Below, in pieces: positions 4,747 through 6,665 of a DNA stretch of 6,665 bases. The notes beneath the pieces were generated by a model. That model ran no database searches and was not told the DNA's origin. It saw only the letters and a program-made list of their open reading frames with translations. The position numbers and the translations under genes are program-made. Source of the DNA: Nocardioides sp. (lineage in GTDB: Bacteria > Actinomycetota > Actinomycetes > Propionibacteriales > Nocardioidaceae); NCBI GenBank assembly GCA_029264225.1, contig JARICB010000110.1:1-6665 (forward strand), given 5' to 3'. Each line of letters starts with the position of its first letter. Positions within the stretch are counted from its first letter, which is position 1.

Positions 4747-6665
4747 TCAGGCGCGCGGGATCTCGCGCATCTCGAAGGACTCGACGATGTCGCCGATCTT
4801 GATGTCCTGGAAGTTCTTGAGCACGAGACCGCACTCGAAGCCTTCGCGGACCTCGGACGCGTCGTCCTTCTCGCGGCGGAGCGAGGCGAGGTCGATGTTA
4901 TCGGCCACCACCGCACCGTCACGCAGGATGCGCACCTTGGCGTTGCGGCGGATGACTCCACCGATGACCATGCTACCCGCGATGTTGCCGGCCTTGGACG
5001 AGCGGAAGATCTCGCGGATCTCCGCCTGACCCAGGGTCGACTCCTCGTACTCGGGCTTGAGCATGCCCTTGAGCGCGGCTTCGATCTCCTCGATGGCCTG
5101 GTAGATGACCGAGTAGTAACGAATCTCGACACCTTCCTTGTCGGCCATCTGGCCCGCCTTGCCCTGCGGCCGGACGTTGAAGCCGATGATGATCGCGTCG
5201 GAAGCAGCAGCCAGGTCGACGTTGGTCTCGGTGATCGCACCGACACCGCGGTCGATCACGCGCAGCGACACCTCGTCGCCGACATCGATCTTGGCGAGCG
5301 CATCTTCGAGCGCCTCGACCGAACCGGACACGTCGCCCTTGAGGATGAGGTTGAGCTCCTGGCTCTCGCCCTTCTCCATGGACGCCATGAAGTCCTCGAG
5401 GCTGCGACGCACGCGACGCTTGGCCTGCATGGCCGCACGCTCGCGCGCCTCACGCTTCTCGGCGATCTGGCGGGCCATGCGGTCGTCCTCGACCACGATG
5501 AAGTTCTGACCCGCACCCGGGACCGTGCTCAGGCCGAGCACCATCACGGGACGCGACGGGTCTGCCTCGGTGATCTCGTCACCGTGCTCGTCGATCATGG
5601 CGCGCACCCGGCCGTGAGCCGGACCCGCCACGATCGAGTCGCCCACACGCAGTGTTCCGCGCTGGACCAGCACCGTGGCGACCGGACCGCGACCGCGGTC
5701 CAGGTGTGCCTCGACGACAAGACCCTGAGCGTTCTGGTTGGGGTTGGCCCGCAGGTCGAGCGAGGCATCCGCGGTCAGTACGACGGCCTCGAGCAGCTTG
5801 TCGAGGTTGAGCCCGGCCTTGGCCGAGACATCCACGAACATCGCGTCGCCGCCGTACTCCTCGGGGATGAGGCCGTACTCGGTGAGCTGGCCACGGACCT
5901 TGGTCGCATCCGCGTCGGGCTTGTCGATCTTGTTGACCGCCACCACGATCGGCACACCGGCCGCCTTGGCGTGGTTGAGCGCCTCGACCGTCTGCGGCAT
6001 GACACCGTCGTCGGCCGCGACCACCAGGATGGCGATGTCGGTGGCCTGCGCACCACGCGCACGCATGGCGGTGAACGCCTCGTGACCGGGAGTGTCGATG
6101 AAGGTGATCGGACGACGCCGGCCCTCGTGGTCGGTCTCGATCTGGTAGGCGCCGATGTGCTGGGTGATGCCTCCCGCCTCGGTGTCGATGACGTGGGCCT
6201 TGCGGACCGCGTCGAGCAGTCGGGTCTTTCCGTGATCGACGTGACCCATGACCGTGACGACCGGCGGACGCGCCTCGAGCATGTCGTCGTCCTCTGCCTC
6301 GGCTTCGGCCTCGAGGTCGATATTGAACTGCTCGAACAGCTCGCGCTCTTCGTCCTCCGGGGAGACGACCCGGATGTCGTAACCGATCTCGGCGCCGAGG
6401 AGGCGGAAGGTGTCCTCGTCGAGGGACTGCGTGGCCGTGGCCATCTCACCGAGGTGGAAGAGCACGGTCACCAGGCTCGCCGGGTTGGCGTTGATCTTGT
6501 CGGCGAAGTCCGAGAGCGAGGCACCGCGACGCACCCGGACGATGGTGGAACCGTCGCCGCGCGGGACGCTGACGCCACCGATCGCGGGCGCCTGCATCTG
6601 CTCGAACTCCTGACGCTTCGCGCGCCTGCTCTTGCGTCCGCGAACGGGACGGCCGCCGCCGCGAC
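4747..6665 (-). CDS. infB: Translation initiation factor IF-2, C-terminal 638 residues (5' end outside window)
   Basis: IF-2 is the GTPase that places fMet-tRNA on the 30S subunit and promotes 50S joining. The reading frame stays open to the right window edge, so the gene is cut, not started, here. The 22 codons before Met at 6597 encode the basic stretch ending [10 protein letters not shown], as in actinobacterial IF-2, so that Met is internal. Numbering from it: the conserved N2 region occupies about 1-75, an acidic linker about 83-108, then the G domain with GHVDHGKT (118-125, G1), GGITQHIG (142-149, switch I), DTPGH (168-172, G3), NKID (222-225, G4) and the SAK box (G5). The beta-barrel domain II, domain III and the C2 fMet-tRNA-binding domain with FECG (587-590) follow, ending MREIPRA. 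All GTPase motifs are intact. It is followed by a GC hairpin and rbfA. The long Ala/Pro/Gly-rich N-terminus of actinobacterial IF-2 would lie beyond the window. Confidence 0.97.
   Translation of the reverse strand, partial: RGGGRPVRGRKSRRAKRQEFEQMQAPAIGGVSVPRGDGSTIVRVRRGASLSDFADKINANPASLVTVLFHLGEMATATQSLDEDTFRLLGAEIGYDIRVVSPEDEERELFEQFNIDLEAEAEAEDDDMLEARPPVVTVMGHVDHGKTRLLDAVRKAHVIDTEAGGITQHIGAYQIETDHEGRRRPITFIDTPGHEAFTAMRARGAQATDIAILVVAADDGVMPQTVEALNHAKAAGVPIVVAVNKIDKPDADATKVRGQLTEYGLIPEEYGGDAMFVDVSAKAGLNLDKLLEAVVLTADASLDLRANPNQNAQGLVVEAHLDRGRGPVATVLVQRGTLRVGDSIVAGPAHGRVRAMIDEHGDEITEADPSRPVMVLGLSTVPGAGQNFIVVEDDRMARQIAEKREARERAAMQAKRRVRRSLEDFMASMEKGESQELNLILKGDVSGSVEALEDALAKIDVGDEVSLRVIDRGVGAITETNVDLAAASDAIIIGFNVRPQGKAGQMADKEGVEIRYYSVIYQAIEEIEAALKGMLKPEYEESTLGQAEIREIFRSSKAGNIAGSMVIGGVIRRNAKVRILRDGAVVADNIDLASLRREKDDASEVREGFECGLVLKNFQDIKIGDIVESFEMREIPRA

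Noticed and set aside
4674..5246. Minus-strand frame ending near rbfA with Arg/Ser-rich translation
   Set aside because: It is an alternative frame of infB; the infB C2-domain reading frame across the same bases is certain.
6595..6597. ATG at 6597 as a true or alternative infB start (IF-2 short form)
   Set aside because: The frame continues upstream with conserved IF-2 sequence (KRQEFEQ) to the window edge, and no ribosome-binding site precedes this ATG.

Overview
The window is high-GC DNA, almost certainly from an actinobacterium. The initiation factor IF-2, RbfA, TruB and RibF proteins all read as actinobacterial versions. The gene order infB-rbfA-truB-ribF, with no phosphoesterase or transporter gene between rbfA and truB, resembles Streptomyces/Nocardioides-type genomes more than mycobacteria. 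I would guess Nocardioidaceae/Propionibacteriales, but the genus cannot be fixed from this sequence alone.

Layout. The right two thirds, all on the minus strand, are the tail of the conserved nusA/infB translation operon. It runs leftwards from infB (cut by the right window edge), through a 69-nt gap with a strong GC hairpin, to rbfA, then truB (overlapping rbfA by one base), then ribF (26 nt after truB). These genes initiate translation, mature the 30S subunit, modify tRNA (psi55) and make FMN/FAD. The left third is an accessory module. A minus-strand PadR-type repressor, cut by the left edge, is divergent from a plus-strand gene for a cytoplasmic molybdenum/tungsten-bis-MGD oxidoreductase of the DMSO-reductase superfamily with an N-terminal [4Fe-4S] motif. 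A perfect palindrome, TAGTGCG-GATAA-CGCACTA, lies in the 79-bp divergent spacer and is the best candidate operator.

How the parts meet. The oxidoreductase gene and ribF converge tail to tail with only 4 bp between their stop codons and no visible terminator. The housekeeping operon therefore abuts the accessory module where rpsO often lies in other bacteria. There is no reason to link the two functionally: the oxidoreductase uses Mo-bis-MGD and Fe-S, not flavin made by RibF.

Most worth a second look are the PadR/palindrome/oxidoreductase unit, the lack of a Cys (or Sec) at the expected metal-ligand position of the oxidoreductase, the missing Shine-Dalgarno sequences on both divergent genes, and the infB-rbfA hairpin. 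I saw no mobile element, CRISPR array, tRNA or rRNA. No stretch over 300 bp lacks a gene.
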